Below, piece after piece: positions 1 through 8,372 of a stretch of DNA of 64,000 bases. Each line of letters starts with the position of its first letter. The first letter of the stretch is position 1. Position numbers and translations under genes: made by a program. Origin of the DNA: Mucilaginibacter sp. L196 (GTDB taxonomy: Bacteria; Bacteroidota; Bacteroidia; Sphingobacteriales; Sphingobacteriaceae); assembly GCF_009765905.1 (NCBI RefSeq), contig NZ_LMUO01000019.1, positions 518,541-582,540 of the forward strand. The letters run 5' to 3'. The notes beneath the pieces are model-generated. The model did no database searches, had not been told where the DNA came from, and worked only from the letters and a program-made list of their open reading frames with translations.

Positions 1-1
1 G

Positions 2-349
2 GGTAGAGCGTCTATGACCTGCACCGGCTCTCGTGGCATTGTAAGGGGCCAGAAAAGCTGGAGCCTGGAGTTTGAAGCAGAGCCAGGCGATATAGTTTCA
101 TTTAGCTCCGTAATAACGTCTGATAGTCGCGCCTATACTGCAAGTATTTACAGTCTAGGGAATCCTTCAGATAGAAGTATATTTAGTGGAGAAGATACGA
201 AAAAAGATTCAATTGAATTGAAAGTGCAAAGTTATGGATCCACAATTTTAACGCCTTCATTTGGCCTATACACAAAGGATGTTGGTGGAAAACCGAAAGA
301 TTTAATCGGATATTTTTATTTCGGTTCCGGCATTATGGTTCGCTATTAA
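2..349 (+). CDS. C-terminal part of an unknown protein, cut by the window edge
   Basis: The reading frame is open from the first bases of the window to a TAA at 347-349. A methionine at 14 is available but nothing marks it as the true start, so this is probably the last ~115 residues of a longer protein. The visible part is polar, rich in Ser, Thr, Gly and beta-branched residues, and has no membrane segment or recognisable catalytic motif. That suggests a beta-rich, possibly exported domain. I do not recognise the family and assign no function. It converges on ychF, with a strong hairpin between the two. Confidence 0.45.
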   Translation, partial: GRASMTCTGSRGIVRGQKSWSLEFEAEPGDIVSFSSVITSDSRAYTASIYSLGNPSDRSIFSGEDTKKDSIELKVQSYGSTILTPSFGLYTKDVGGKPKDLIGYFYFGSGIMVRY

Positions 350-361
350 TGCAGTTGTCAA

Positions 362-405
362 TAATGTACTTACCTGACTTTAGTTTAAGTTAGGTAAGTA
401 CATTA
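362..405. terminator. Bidirectional hairpin between convergent genes
   Basis: A 19-bp stem with one mismatch (362-380 against 387-405) closes a 6-base loop. It lies between the stop of the upstream plus-strand gene and the stop of ychF on the minus strand. There is no long U tract on either side, so it may stop transcription from both directions mainly by its stem. Confidence 0.55.
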
Positions 406-434
406 CTTTAATCAAATTTTAGATTGATTGGACT

Positions 435-1538
435 TTATACGTTAAATCTGAAGTGCATAATGTCGCCATCTTCAACAACATAAGTTTTGCCTTCAACAGA
501 TAGTTTTCCGTTTTCTTTAATAACAGCTTCTGATCCGTTGAATTTTACAAAATCTTCGTACTTAATTACTTCGGCCCGGATAAATCCTTTTTCAAAGTCG
601 GTATGAATTACACCGGCAGCTTGCGGCGCTGTAAAACCTTTAGTGATAGTCCATGCACGAACCTCCTGCACACCGGCAGTAAAGTAAGTAGCCAGGTTAA
701 GCAGGCTGTAAGCCGATTTAATCAGTTTATTTACACCTGATTCGGTTAAGCCTAAATCATCTAAAAACATTTGGCGCTCTTCGTATGATTCCAGCTCAGC
801 TATTTCAGATTCGATTTGTGCTGAGATGACCAACACCTGGGCATTTTCATCCTTCACTGCTTCTTTAACACGTTCAACATATGCATTGCCGGTATTTACA
901 TCGCCTTCGGCAACGTTACATACGTACATTACCGGTTTGGCTGTTAACAACCATATATCGGCAATATACTCCTGATCCTCTTCGGCAACTGGTGCCGTAC
1001 GGGCAGATTTGCCTGATAGCAAATGATTTTTGTATATGGTTAAAACATCAAAAGTTTTTTTTGCTTCTTTATCGTTACCAACTTTGGCTGCCTTTTCAAC
1101 TTTCTGTATTTTCTTTTCTATCGAGTCCAGATCTTTTAATTGAAGTTCTGTATCAATGATTTCTTTATCGCGGATAGGATTAACCGAGCCATCTACGTGG
1201 ATCACATTATCATTATCAAAACAGCGCAATACGTGTATAATGGCATTGGTTGAGCGTATGTTGGCTAAGAACTGATTACCTAAGCCTTCGCCTTTGCTTG
1301 CACCTTTAACAAGGCCTGCTATATCAACAATCTCAATAACATTGGGTACAATGCTTTTGGGATTTACTATTTCGGTTAATTTAGTCAAACGTTCATCGGG
1401 TACGGTTATTACACCAATATTTGGTTCAATTGTACAAAAAGGAAAGTTTGCCGCTTGCGCCTTAGCGTTTGATAAGCTATTAAAAAGTGTTGATTTACCC
1501 ACGTTTGGTAAACCTACTATACCACATTGTAGTCCCAT
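435..1538 (-). CDS. ychF: Redox-regulated ribosome-binding ATPase YchF (OLA1 family)
   Basis: This 367-residue protein has the full length and order of YchF/OLA1. The P-loop GLPNVGKST is at residues 9-17 and the switch II DIAG at 72-75. At the G4 position it has NVAE (208-211) instead of NKxD, the change that makes this Obg-related family prefer ATP. A coiled-coil helical insert follows the G domain, and a TGS domain fills roughly the last 85 residues. Family knowledge places it on the ribosome or 50S subunit with a role in translation and stress. The start codon at 1538 is followed upstream by a 7-bp repeat array (1550-1577) that would lie in its leader. Confidence 0.96.
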   Translation of the reverse strand: MGLQCGIVGLPNVGKSTLFNSLSNAKAQAANFPFCTIEPNIGVITVPDERLTKLTEIVNPKSIVPNVIEIVDIAGLVKGASKGEGLGNQFLANIRSTNAIIHVLRCFDNDNVIHVDGSVNPIRDKEIIDTELQLKDLDSIEKKIQKVEKAAKVGNDKEAKKTFDVLTIYKNHLLSGKSARTAPVAEEDQEYIADIWLLTAKPVMYVCNVAEGDVNTGNAYVERVKEAVKDENAQVLVISAQIESEIAELESYEERQMFLDDLGLTESGVNKLIKSAYSLLNLATYFTAGVQEVRAWTITKGFTAPQAAGVIHTDFEKGFIRAEVIKYEDFVKFNGSEAVIKENGKLSVEGKTYVVEDGDIMHFRFNV

Positions 1539-1549
1539 ATTTTTGTTTT

Positions 1550-1584
1550 AGTATCAAGTAGTTAGTATCAAGTATCAAAATCTC
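1550..1584. repeat. Single arm of 7-bp tandem units before ychF
   Basis: Four consecutive 7-bp units (1550-1556, 1557-1563, 1564-1570, 1571-1577) read AGTATCA, AGTAGTT, AGTATCA, AGTATCA, followed by a diverged fifth. No inverted partner arm is visible nearby. It occupies the ychF leader, starting 12 bases from its start codon. It resembles the arms of the inverted short-unit arrays elsewhere in this window. Confidence 0.7.
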
Positions 1585-1759
1585 CTAACACTTATATTGT
1601 TCTATTCTTTTCGGGCGCAAAGATAACAGAAAAAATCACCTTGTAATTTGAAAAATTCAGGTGAATTTTAATACTGTTAGTGCTACCGACCTGATAAGTA
1701 AATAAGTTGTGGTGTTTTGTTTTTAATTATTAATTTAGTTGAAAACAAACCCTTTCACA

Positions 1760-2275
1760 ATGGAAACAACAGAAACACCAGAACAACCATTACCGGAACA
1801 ACCTAAACCGGGGTTAATTTTAGGCGAAGTAGCTAAATATTATCTGCATACAATTGGCAGGTGGGCCAATTTTTTCAGCATTTTAGGCTATATTTCTACC
1901 GGCTTCATCATTTTAATTGTATTGTTTGTCGGTGTAATATTTTCAACAATTACTGCAGCCCAAGAACAATTCGCAGGGCCGCAAGCTGGAATGGTAAGTA
2001 GTATGATGAGCGCGAGTTTAACTGTAATGAGGTTCATTTTTATTGCATTTGCCGTATATAGCTTTTTTGTCGCATTTTATTTGGGCAAGTTTGCCGCAAG
2101 AATTAAAAAAGCTACTGCGTTGAATGATACGCTAACAGCAACCAATGCATTTGAAAATCTTAAATCATATTTTAAGCTTATTGGCATCACTACAATCGTT
2201 TTGCTAGCTTTAGATATACTGGTTTTTATTATTATGCTGATAGTTGGTATCGGAGCGGCCTCAATGAGAAGATAA
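1760..2275 (+). CDS. Small membrane protein, DUF5362-like
   Basis: The frame opens at a TTG (1739), but the ATG at 1760 is the more natural start and gives 171 residues. A Pro/Glu-rich cytoplasmic N-terminus of about 25 residues is followed by three hydrophobic segments. The first is near 41-65, the second near 95-120 and the third near 145-170, with a basic loop (ARIKKA) after the second. The arrangement is like DUF5362 proteins of Bacteroidota, whose function is unknown. It ends just before a strong hairpin and converges on the PUR-like gene. The family assignment is from general resemblance only. Confidence 0.7.
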   Translation: METTETPEQPLPEQPKPGLILGEVAKYYLHTIGRWANFFSILGYISTGFIILIVLFVGVIFSTITAAQEQFAGPQAGMVSSMMSASLTVMRFIFIAFAVYSFFVAFYLGKFAARIKKATALNDTLTATNAFENLKSYFKLIGITTIVLLALDILVFIIMLIVGIGAASMRR

Positions 2276-2290
2276 TATCTAAACAAAAAA

Positions 2291-2313
2291 CCTCCTGCTA
2301 TTACAGCAGGAGG
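2291..2313. terminator. Hairpin terminator shared by convergent genes
   Basis: A perfect 9-bp stem (2291-2299 with 2305-2313) has a 5-base loop. An A-rich run precedes it, which is a U tract on the minus strand, so it best terminates the minus-strand PUR-like gene ending at 2345. It can also act on the plus-strand membrane protein gene ending at 2275. Confidence 0.75.
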
Positions 2314-2344
2314 TTACATAAATTATAATAAGTTTAGTTTGGGC

Positions 2345-2677
2345 CTATATTTCGAAAGAGAAGTCTTCATCGGCTGATGTTTTTGCCGCCTCAGGGGTTT
2401 CGCTAAATTCATAGCGTTTCTCTACTACTTCCTGATTGTCTTTTATATATTCAATTGTTTCTTTTAATCCTTCGGCAAACTTCTCGAAATCTTCTTTATA
2501 TAAAAAGATCTTGTGTTTAATGAAAACGCCGTCCTCTAAACGCTTTTTGCTTTCGGTAATAGTAACATAATAATCGTTTGATCGTGTCGCTTTTACATCA
2601 AAAAAATAAGTTCTTTTACCTGCTCTTACCTTCTTTGAAAATACCTCTTCACGTTCTCTGTTGTCAAAGTCTCCCAT
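2345..2677 (-). CDS. PUR-alpha-like nucleic-acid-binding protein (DUF3276)
   Basis: This 110-residue protein matches the DUF3276/PUR family found throughout Bacteroidota. It begins with a charged stretch. Then come an alternating beta motif around YFFDVKATRSNDYYVTITES and a basic hairpin, and then a helix (EDFEKFAEGLKETIEYIK) typical of the PUR repeat. The last ~20 residues are acidic and probably disordered. The family is thought to bind single-stranded DNA or RNA. The cellular target is unknown. It is transcribed alone and ends at a strong hairpin. Confidence 0.85.
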   Translation of the reverse strand: MGDFDNREREEVFSKKVRAGKRTYFFDVKATRSNDYYVTITESKKRLEDGVFIKHKIFLYKEDFEKFAEGLKETIEYIKDNQEVVEKRYEFSETPEAAKTSADEDFSFEI

Positions 2678-2824
2678 ATAAAATCAATTGTAATTAGTTT
2701 TGATTGGCATAAATATAAATAAAATTTCAATCTACAAGTATTTATGTAAATAATATTGTGATTTAAGTATGGGTTTATTTCGAATATTTTAATGTTTTGT
2801 TATTTTTTCGGGAGTATATGCTAA

Positions 2825-3319
2825 TTACTCGTTTAAAAGTTTCTTTTTTTGCGCATCAAATTCTGCCTGGGTTAATGCTCCCGAATCAAGTAATTCCTTT
2901 AACTTTTTAATTTCATCGGCAACAGATCCGGATGGAGTGGGGGTGCTAGCCTGGCATGGTACAACCTCACAGGCCAGAATCGCATCGTCGATATAAACAG
3001 AGAAACGAAATGGGCCACCTGCACCCACTATAAACAGGTATTTGTCTATGCCATTTAAGTGGTCTTTTATGATGTTTTTGATTATTACACCGCTATTGGT
3101 AAACGCTTTGGGTAAACCGGGTGATGGATGGGGGGAAGGAAACGGGATGCCCCTTTGCTCAATATATAAAAATGAACCGTTATTGCCTGACCCTTTACCG
3201 AGCCTAACTGTATCATTTAAATGATAGGTGATGCCGTTAGCCGCTTTATATGATGTTATTTTTTGAGCTTTGGTTAATAAGGGGACTAATAACAATATAA
3301 GTATTGATACTTTTTTCAT
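2825..3319 (-). CDS. Secreted protein with C-terminal SHOCT domain
   Basis: The frame allows a start at 3328, but the second methionine (3319) gives a classical signal peptide starting MKKVSILILLLVPLL and ending near KAQ. The mature part is a ~110-residue region of unknown fold with two cysteines (ACEVVPC). The last ~30 residues (EIKKLKELLDSGALTQAEF) are a SHOCT short helical hairpin, a module that usually promotes oligomerisation. The function is unknown. It lies downstream of the ABC exporter gene on the same strand with about 80 bases between, so it could be co-transcribed. Confidence 0.7.
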   Translation of the reverse strand: MKKVSILILLLVPLLTKAQKITSYKAANGITYHLNDTVRLGKGSGNNGSFLYIEQRGIPFPSPHPSPGLPKAFTNSGVIIKNIIKDHLNGIDKYLFIVGAGGPFRFSVYIDDAILACEVVPCQASTPTPSGSVADEIKKLKELLDSGALTQAEFDAQKKKLLNE

Positions 3320-3398
3320 AATTGGCAAAAGGTTTAATATAAATACGTGCTACTAAGTAAGCAAATAATTTGATAAAATCCACTCACGAATTATTTCA

Positions 3399-5186
3399 TC
3401 AGGCATTTTCTTCTTCTTCCAATAATTGCTTTTCGTAAAGCTCAAAGTAGGTGCCTTTTTGCTGCATCAGGTATTCATGGTTGCCTTGTTCTATGATCTG
3501 GCCGTTATCCATTACTAAAATCTTATCGGCATTTTTTATGGTTGATATACGGTGAGCTATAATAATGCTGGTTTTGCCCTTCATTACATTGCCCAGGTTG
3601 TTTAATATCTCTTCTTCGGTGCGGGTATCAACTGCCGAGAGGCAATCATCAAACACTAATATTTGCGGATGCTTTACAATGGCTCGGGCAATAGATACAC
3701 GCTGTTTTTGTCCGCCAGAGAGCGTAACGCCACGTTCACCAATTAATGTCTCGAAGCCTTTTTCCAGCTCCATGATGTTTTTGTAAACGGCGGCATCTTT
3801 CGCGGCTTGCTCAACAACCGGCATATCCCAAACATCGGCACTAAAAGCAATATTGTTGGCAATAGTATCTGAAAATAGAAAAACTTCCTGTGGGACAAAA
3901 CCAATCTGGGAGCGATAGCCTTCCAGATTGTATTGGGGGAGTGGTTTGCCATCAATCAACACCTCGCCGCCTGTGGTATCGTACATGCGCATCAATAAAT
4001 TGGCAATAGTTGATTTACCTGAACCTGTGCGCCCGATAATAGCCACCATTTCGCCGGGGTTGATCGTGAATGATACTGACTTCAAAGCTTGTATACCAGT
4101 ATCAGGATAAATAAAGGAAACGTTATCAAAAGTGATTCTACCGCTGATGTTTTCTTTAGGAACCTTTGGCGATACAATCTCGGGTTGCTCGTACAGAAAT
4201 TCGTTAATGCGTTTTTGCGATGCCGATGCACGCTGAATGAGTGAGGTTACCCAGCCTAATGACATTACAGGGAAGGTAAGCATATTAAGGTACACAATAA
4301 ATTCAGCAACATTTCCGGCGCTTATATTGCCTTTCATTACCTCTACACCTCCAACATAAATAATAATTACGTTACTGATACCCACTAATAAGAGCATGGT
4401 AGGGTAGAACAAGGCCTGCACTTTTACCAGTGCCATGGAGTGTCCTTTATAATGTTCGCTTTCTGCTGCAAAGTTCTTGCGGACGTAATTTTCGCGAACA
4501 TATGATTTTATTACCCTGATGCCCGAGAAGTTTTCCTGCACAAAGCTGGATAGAATAGACAAACGCTCCTGTATCTTCTCGCTGCGAAAGTTGATGACAT
4601 TGTTGATATAAAATATAATCAACACCAATATTGGTAATGGTAATATGGAGAATATAGCCAAACGGGTGTTAACTGTTAGCATCAGATAAATAACCATTAC
4701 AAACAGGATGATGGTATTTAAACTATACATAATCCCCGGGCCCAGGTACATGCGTACGCGGGAAACATCCTCGGTTACGCGGTTCATTAAATCGCCGGTG
4801 TTGTGGCGGCGATAGAAGGCAAGCGACAACACCTGGTAATGAGCATATATCTCGTTTTTAAGATCATATTCAATATGGCGCGACATAAGGATGATGGTCT
4901 GCCGCATGAAAAACAGGAATAAGCCACGTACCAATGATAAACCCAGTACCACTAAGCCAAATAACAATAAACCTGAGCCAAATATTTTATAGATGATAGC
5001 CTGCCTGTTAAACCCATTAAAAAGCTCGTAGATGCTGATATTGTCGGCTACCATATCAAAAGCCATACGCACAACAGGAGCAAGCAACACACTGAATATA
5101 TTGGATATCACCACGAAAAGTATACCCGGTATTAACCGCCAGCGATATTTAAGAAGAAACTTATTGAGGTATGCGAGATGTTTCAT
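3399..5186 (-). CDS. ABC exporter, fused membrane and ATPase domains
   Basis: A 595-residue half-transporter of the MsbA/MdlB type. Six membrane helices fill residues 1-310, and the nucleotide-binding domain starts near 350. Walker A GRTGSGKST is at 385-393, the signature LSGGQ at 489-493, Walker B ILVFDD at 509-514 and the switch His at 545. The residue after the Walker B Asp is Asp (D514), not the usual catalytic Glu, as in degenerate halves of heterodimeric exporters. No partner gene is next to it. The substrate may be lipid or drug but cannot be read from sequence. Confidence 0.93.
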   Translation of the reverse strand: MKHLAYLNKFLLKYRWRLIPGILFVVISNIFSVLLAPVVRMAFDMVADNISIYELFNGFNRQAIIYKIFGSGLLLFGLVVLGLSLVRGLFLFFMRQTIILMSRHIEYDLKNEIYAHYQVLSLAFYRRHNTGDLMNRVTEDVSRVRMYLGPGIMYSLNTIILFVMVIYLMLTVNTRLAIFSILPLPILVLIIFYINNVINFRSEKIQERLSILSSFVQENFSGIRVIKSYVRENYVRKNFAAESEHYKGHSMALVKVQALFYPTMLLLVGISNVIIIYVGGVEVMKGNISAGNVAEFIVYLNMLTFPVMSLGWVTSLIQRASASQKRINEFLYEQPEIVSPKVPKENISGRITFDNVSFIYPDTGIQALKSVSFTINPGEMVAIIGRTGSGKSTIANLLMRMYDTTGGEVLIDGKPLPQYNLEGYRSQIGFVPQEVFLFSDTIANNIAFSADVWDMPVVEQAAKDAAVYKNIMELEKGFETLIGERGVTLSGGQKQRVSIARAIVKHPQILVFDDCLSAVDTRTEEEILNNLGNVMKGKTSIIIAHRISTIKNADKILVMDNGQIIEQGNHEYLMQQKGTYFELYEKQLLEEEENA

Positions 5187-5212
5187 AGCCTCTACAAAAA
5201 TAGATTATTTGG

Positions 5213-5287
5213 TTCATAGTTAATGGGTGATAGTTCATGGAATGATCATATTTTATGCTTGTTTTTATTGCAGTTATCCATAATGAA
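5213..5287. repeat. Weak 7-bp unit array between ABC exporter and leucine dehydrogenase
   Basis: Four 7-bp steps (5213-5219, 5220-5226, 5227-5233, 5234-5240) share the pattern TTnATrG. A short inverted echo lies at 5272-5287. The periodicity is shorter and weaker than at the other arrays in the window, so membership of the same family is tentative. Confidence 0.4.
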
Positions 5288-5299
5288 CAAGTATTCCAT

Positions 5300-5330
5300 T
5301 TTGCTACACCGAAAAAAACATCTACTTTTG
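5300..5330 (+). promoter_or_regulatory. Bacteroidota-type promoter for leucine dehydrogenase
   Basis: TTTG at 5300-5303 and TACTTTTG at 5323-5330 are separated by 19 bp. This matches the -33 TTTG / -7 TAnnTTTG consensus of Bacteroidota housekeeping promoters. A transcript would start about 5335-5337, just upstream of the chosen start codon, which rules out the upstream start at 5223. Confidence 0.75.
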
Positions 5331-5342
5331 CAGGGAAGCCTT

Positions 5343-6440
5343 ATGCTTAATAAAATGCCTCTTCAAAACTCAACCGAATCGATATTTAGCCAGTTGGAGG
5401 CCTTGGGACACAAGAAAATTGTGTTTTGCAGCGACCCGGATACGGGGCTAAGGGCAATCATTGCTATTCATGATACTACATTGGGCCCTGCTTTGGGTGG
5501 CACACGTATGTGGGCTTATAAGTCTGAAGCTGAAGCTTTAAGTGATGTGTTAAGGCTATCAAAAGCCATGACTTATAAAGCATCCATCAATGGTTTAAAC
5601 CTGGGTGGGGGCAAAGCGATTATTATTGGTGATTCTCATCGGGATAAAAATGAAGCTTTGCTGCGTAAATTTGGCAGGTTTATTAAAAATCAGAACGGTG
5701 AGTTTATCACGGCCGAAGATGTTGGTACCAACCCCAGGGATATGGAGTACATACGCATGGAGACCCAGTATGTTACCGGCATGCCTGAGAGTATAGGTGG
5801 TAGCGGCGACCCGGCTCCGGTAGCAGCATTAGGTGTTTTTATGGGAATGAAAGCCGCTGTAAAGGAGCTCTATGGCAATGATAGCCTGGCCGGTAAAACG
5901 GTTATTGTGCAGGGCATTGGGCATGTGGGTGAAAATTTGGTGAAGATACTGCGCGACGAAAAAGCGAAAGTTTACATTAGTGATATTAACGAAGACCTGT
6001 TAAGGCAAGTTGCCAAAAAGTATGGTGCAGAAGCTATAGCACACAATAATATTTTTGATATTGATGCTGATATTTATTCGCCGTGCGCCATGGGGGCAAC
6101 GGTAAATACGCAAACCATCAACAAGCTTAATTGCGCTATTATAGCCGGATCGGCTAATAACCAGTTAGAGGATGAGCAGGTACACGGGCAAATGCTGCGC
6201 GAAAAAGGAATTTTATTTGCACCTGATTACGTAATTAATGCAGGAGGCCTAATTAATTGTTATTCAGAGCTAATGGGCTTTACCAAAAAGCGCACTATGC
6301 AGCTAACTGAAAATATTTATGAAGCAACCCGAAATGTTTTAAAACTTTCTAAAGCCGAAAACATTTCATCAATAGAAGCAGCGAATAAAATTGCTGAGAA
6401 AAGAATCGCGGACATTAAAAAAGTAAAATCGTCATACTAA
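5343..6440 (+). CDS. Leucine dehydrogenase (Glu/Leu/Phe/Val dehydrogenase family)
   Basis: NAD-dependent oxidative deamination of branched-chain amino acids to 2-oxo acids. The frame is open from 5223, but the promoter at 5300-5330 and family alignment favour the ATG at 5343 (365 residues); 5355 is also possible. The catalytic lysines are K79 (TYKAS) and K91 in LGGGKA. The Rossmann motif GIGHVG lies near 187-192 and PCAMGATVN further on. The conserved N-terminal block (CSDPDTGLRAIIAIHDTTLG) is intact. nusB begins 54 bases downstream on the same strand and may be co-transcribed. Confidence 0.93.
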   Translation: MLNKMPLQNSTESIFSQLEALGHKKIVFCSDPDTGLRAIIAIHDTTLGPALGGTRMWAYKSEAEALSDVLRLSKAMTYKASINGLNLGGGKAIIIGDSHRDKNEALLRKFGRFIKNQNGEFITAEDVGTNPRDMEYIRMETQYVTGMPESIGGSGDPAPVAALGVFMGMKAAVKELYGNDSLAGKTVIVQGIGHVGENLVKILRDEKAKVYISDINEDLLRQVAKKYGAEAIAHNNIFDIDADIYSPCAMGATVNTQTINKLNCAIIAGSANNQLEDEQVHGQMLREKGILFAPDYVINAGGLINCYSELMGFTKKRTMQLTENIYEATRNVLKLSKAENISSIEAANKIAEKRIADIKKVKSSY

Positions 6441-6494
6441 TAAATTAATAATAACCCGCCGGGATGTAACCGGCAACAAATCGTTCTTACAATT

Positions 6495-7439
6495 ATGTTA
6501 AACAGAAGGCACCTACGGGTAAAAGTATTACAGGCATTATATGCCTTTCATCAGACAGGCGGGGATATCAAGGCCCAGGAAAAAAACCTGCTGCAAAGTA
6601 TCGACAAGGTATACGAAATGTATATTTGGATGCTATCATTAATTTCGGAAGTAGCTAATTACGCCGAGATTGACGCTATTGAGCGATCGAACAAACACAT
6701 CAAAACCGAAGAAGACAAAAACCCCGATCTTAAAATATTAAGCAACCGGTTCATCACCACGTTAAATGATAACAAAGAGTACCTTGTTTCAGCAAAAAAA
6801 TACAAGGTAGAATGGACCTTTGAACCCGAGCTTACAAAAACGCTTTTCATCATCCTTAAAAACTCTCCTGAGTATGCGGAATACCTGAAACACATAGGTG
6901 ATACCATCCAGACTGATAAGGACATCATCAAATTTATTTTCAAGAAAGTTATTTTAAAATCATCATTAGCCGAACAGGTTTTTGAAGATAAATTTATTTT
7001 TTGGCCGGTTGATAAAGATGTATTGCAGGCTTTGATAGCCAAAACCTTTAAAAACTTTACTTCTGAAGATGCCAAAGAAAACAAACTGGCCGAAATTACC
7101 GGAAACTGGGAAGAGGACAGAGAGTTTATTGTGACCTTGTTTGAGCAAAATATCAAACATGATAAAGAATATCAGACCATGATAGCTGAAAAGACCCAGA
7201 ACTGGGAGCCGGAACGTATTGCTATGATGGACACTTTACTAATGAAGATGGCTATTACCGAATTTATTAACTTTACATCGGTGCCGGTAAAGGTTACAAT
7301 TAATGAATACCTGGAAATATCAAAGGAATTTAGTACACCTAAAAGTAATTCGTTTTTAAACGGTATCTTGGACAAGATTTTAATTGAACTAAAAGCTCAG
7401 CAAAAAATTAAAAAAATAGGAAGAGGTTTAATAGAATAA
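6495..7439 (+). CDS. nusB: Transcription antitermination factor NusB
   Basis: NusB pairs with NusE/S10 on boxA RNA and supports antitermination of rRNA operons. This is the long Bacteroidota form (314 residues against ~140 in E. coli). The N-terminal MLNRRHLRVKVLQALYAF is the classical NusB start. A lineage-specific helical insert of about 150 residues follows, and the conserved C-terminal half (MMDTLLMKMAITEF ... VTINEYLEISKEF) comes after residue 235. It is followed by a DUF1573 lipoprotein and yajC with small gaps, which looks like an operon. Confidence 0.93.
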   Translation: MLNRRHLRVKVLQALYAFHQTGGDIKAQEKNLLQSIDKVYEMYIWMLSLISEVANYAEIDAIERSNKHIKTEEDKNPDLKILSNRFITTLNDNKEYLVSAKKYKVEWTFEPELTKTLFIILKNSPEYAEYLKHIGDTIQTDKDIIKFIFKKVILKSSLAEQVFEDKFIFWPVDKDVLQALIAKTFKNFTSEDAKENKLAEITGNWEEDREFIVTLFEQNIKHDKEYQTMIAEKTQNWEPERIAMMDTLLMKMAITEFINFTSVPVKVTINEYLEISKEFSTPKSNSFLNGILDKILIELKAQQKIKKIGRGLIE

Positions 7440-7444
7440 ACAAC

Positions 7445-7915
7445 ATGAAAAAAGTTATTTTAAGCATACTTGCTGCGGGGATGTTTTTATCAGCCTGCAA
7501 CCAATCAGCCAAAACCGCTAAAACTGCCGATTCAGCAGCAGCGCAAACGACAGAGGCGGGTGCATCAGGCAGTACAGGTTCAGCAATGCAAGCCAATGCC
7601 CCGGTGATGAATTTTGATAAATCATCGTACGACTTTGGTAAAATAAACCGTGGTGATAAGGTGACATACAATTTTAAATTTACCAATACCGGTAAATCGC
7701 CATTAATTATTACCAGCGCGGTGGCAAGCTGCGGCTGTACTACGCCAAACTGGCCAAAAACCCCGGTTGCACCAGGGCAAAGTGCTCAAATAACAGTTGT
7801 ATTTAACAGTACAGGTAAAAGTGGCTTGCAGGATAAGATGGTAACCATTAGCGCTAACACCAACCCGGCGCAAACGGTTGTGCACCTGGTAGGTGAAGTT
7901 GTGGAAAAGAAATAG
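7445..7915 (+). CDS. DUF1573 lipoprotein
   Basis: A 156-residue lipoprotein. The signal ends in LSAC with the lipidated Cys near residue 18, followed by an Ala/Thr/Ser-rich linker of about 35 residues. The DUF1573 Ig-like domain (SYDFGKINRGD ... NFKFTNTGKSPL) contains the typical SCGCTTP motif. These domains resemble HYDIN/ASH beta sandwiches. They are abundant in Bacteroidota envelopes and have no settled function. It sits 5 bases after nusB and 43 before yajC, so the three are probably transcribed together. Confidence 0.88.
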   Translation: MKKVILSILAAGMFLSACNQSAKTAKTADSAAAQTTEAGASGSTGSAMQANAPVMNFDKSSYDFGKINRGDKVTYNFKFTNTGKSPLIITSAVASCGCTTPNWPKTPVAPGQSAQITVVFNSTGKSGLQDKMVTISANTNPAQTVVHLVGEVVEKK

Positions 7916-7958
7916 TTTATAAACTCACATTAAAACAAAAAAATAATATAAAATAATC

Positions 7959-8240
7959 ATGGCTACACAGCAAATTGTAATGTTGGTATTGATCGTAGTA
8001 GTATTTTACTTCTTTATGATCCGTCCGCAGGTTAAAAAACAAAAAGATCAAAAAAACTTTGTTAACGATTTAAAAAAAGGTGATAAGGTAGTTACCACTG
8101 CAGGCGCACATGGTAAAATAGCCGAAGTTGGTGATACTACTTTTTTAATTGAGCATGAAAGCGGCCACAAAACCCGTTATGATAAATCGGCTATATCGTT
8201 AGATGCTTCAAAGGCATTAAACACACCGCCAAAGGCTTAG
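7959..8240 (+). CDS. yajC: Sec translocon accessory protein YajC
   Basis: This 93-residue protein has one N-terminal membrane helix (about 5-22, ending FFMIRPQ) followed by KKQKDQKNFVNDLKKGDKV, the hallmark of YajC. A small beta domain (VTTAGAHGKIAEV) follows. YajC associates with SecDF in the inner membrane; secDF lies elsewhere in this window (24088-27066). The gene is followed by a repeat-filled spacer before the ybbR gene. Confidence 0.95.
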   Translation: MATQQIVMLVLIVVVFYFFMIRPQVKKQKDQKNFVNDLKKGDKVVTTAGAHGKIAEVGDTTFLIEHESGHKTRYDKSAISLDASKALNTPPKA

Positions 8241-8245
8241 TTTAA

Positions 8246-8367
8246 GTTAAAGAGTTGGATGTTCAACGTTGAAAGCAACATTCAAATAAAAAAATATAAA
8301 AGGTAAAAGATGGAGATTAAAGCGTTAGATAGCTTTTAACTTTCAACTTTTACCTTTTAACATTTGT
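8246..8367. repeat. 7-bp unit inverted array, solo element between yajC and ybbR
   Basis: The right arm has five 7-bp steps beginning at 8333 (8333, 8340, 8347, 8354, 8361) with consensus CTTTTAA. The left arm (8296-8323) has the inverse unit nTAAAAG in 7-bp steps. A second set of 7-bp steps (nGTTnAA) lies at 8246-8273 with a short inverted echo at 8278-8286. The array fills the whole intergenic space and ends a few bases before the ybbR start codon at 8373. Confidence 0.7.
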
Positions 8368-8372
8368 AATAA

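Noticed and set aside
6458..6474. GCCGG/CCGGC hairpin between leucine dehydrogenase and nusB
   Set aside because: A 5-bp stem without a T tract is too weak to call a terminator.
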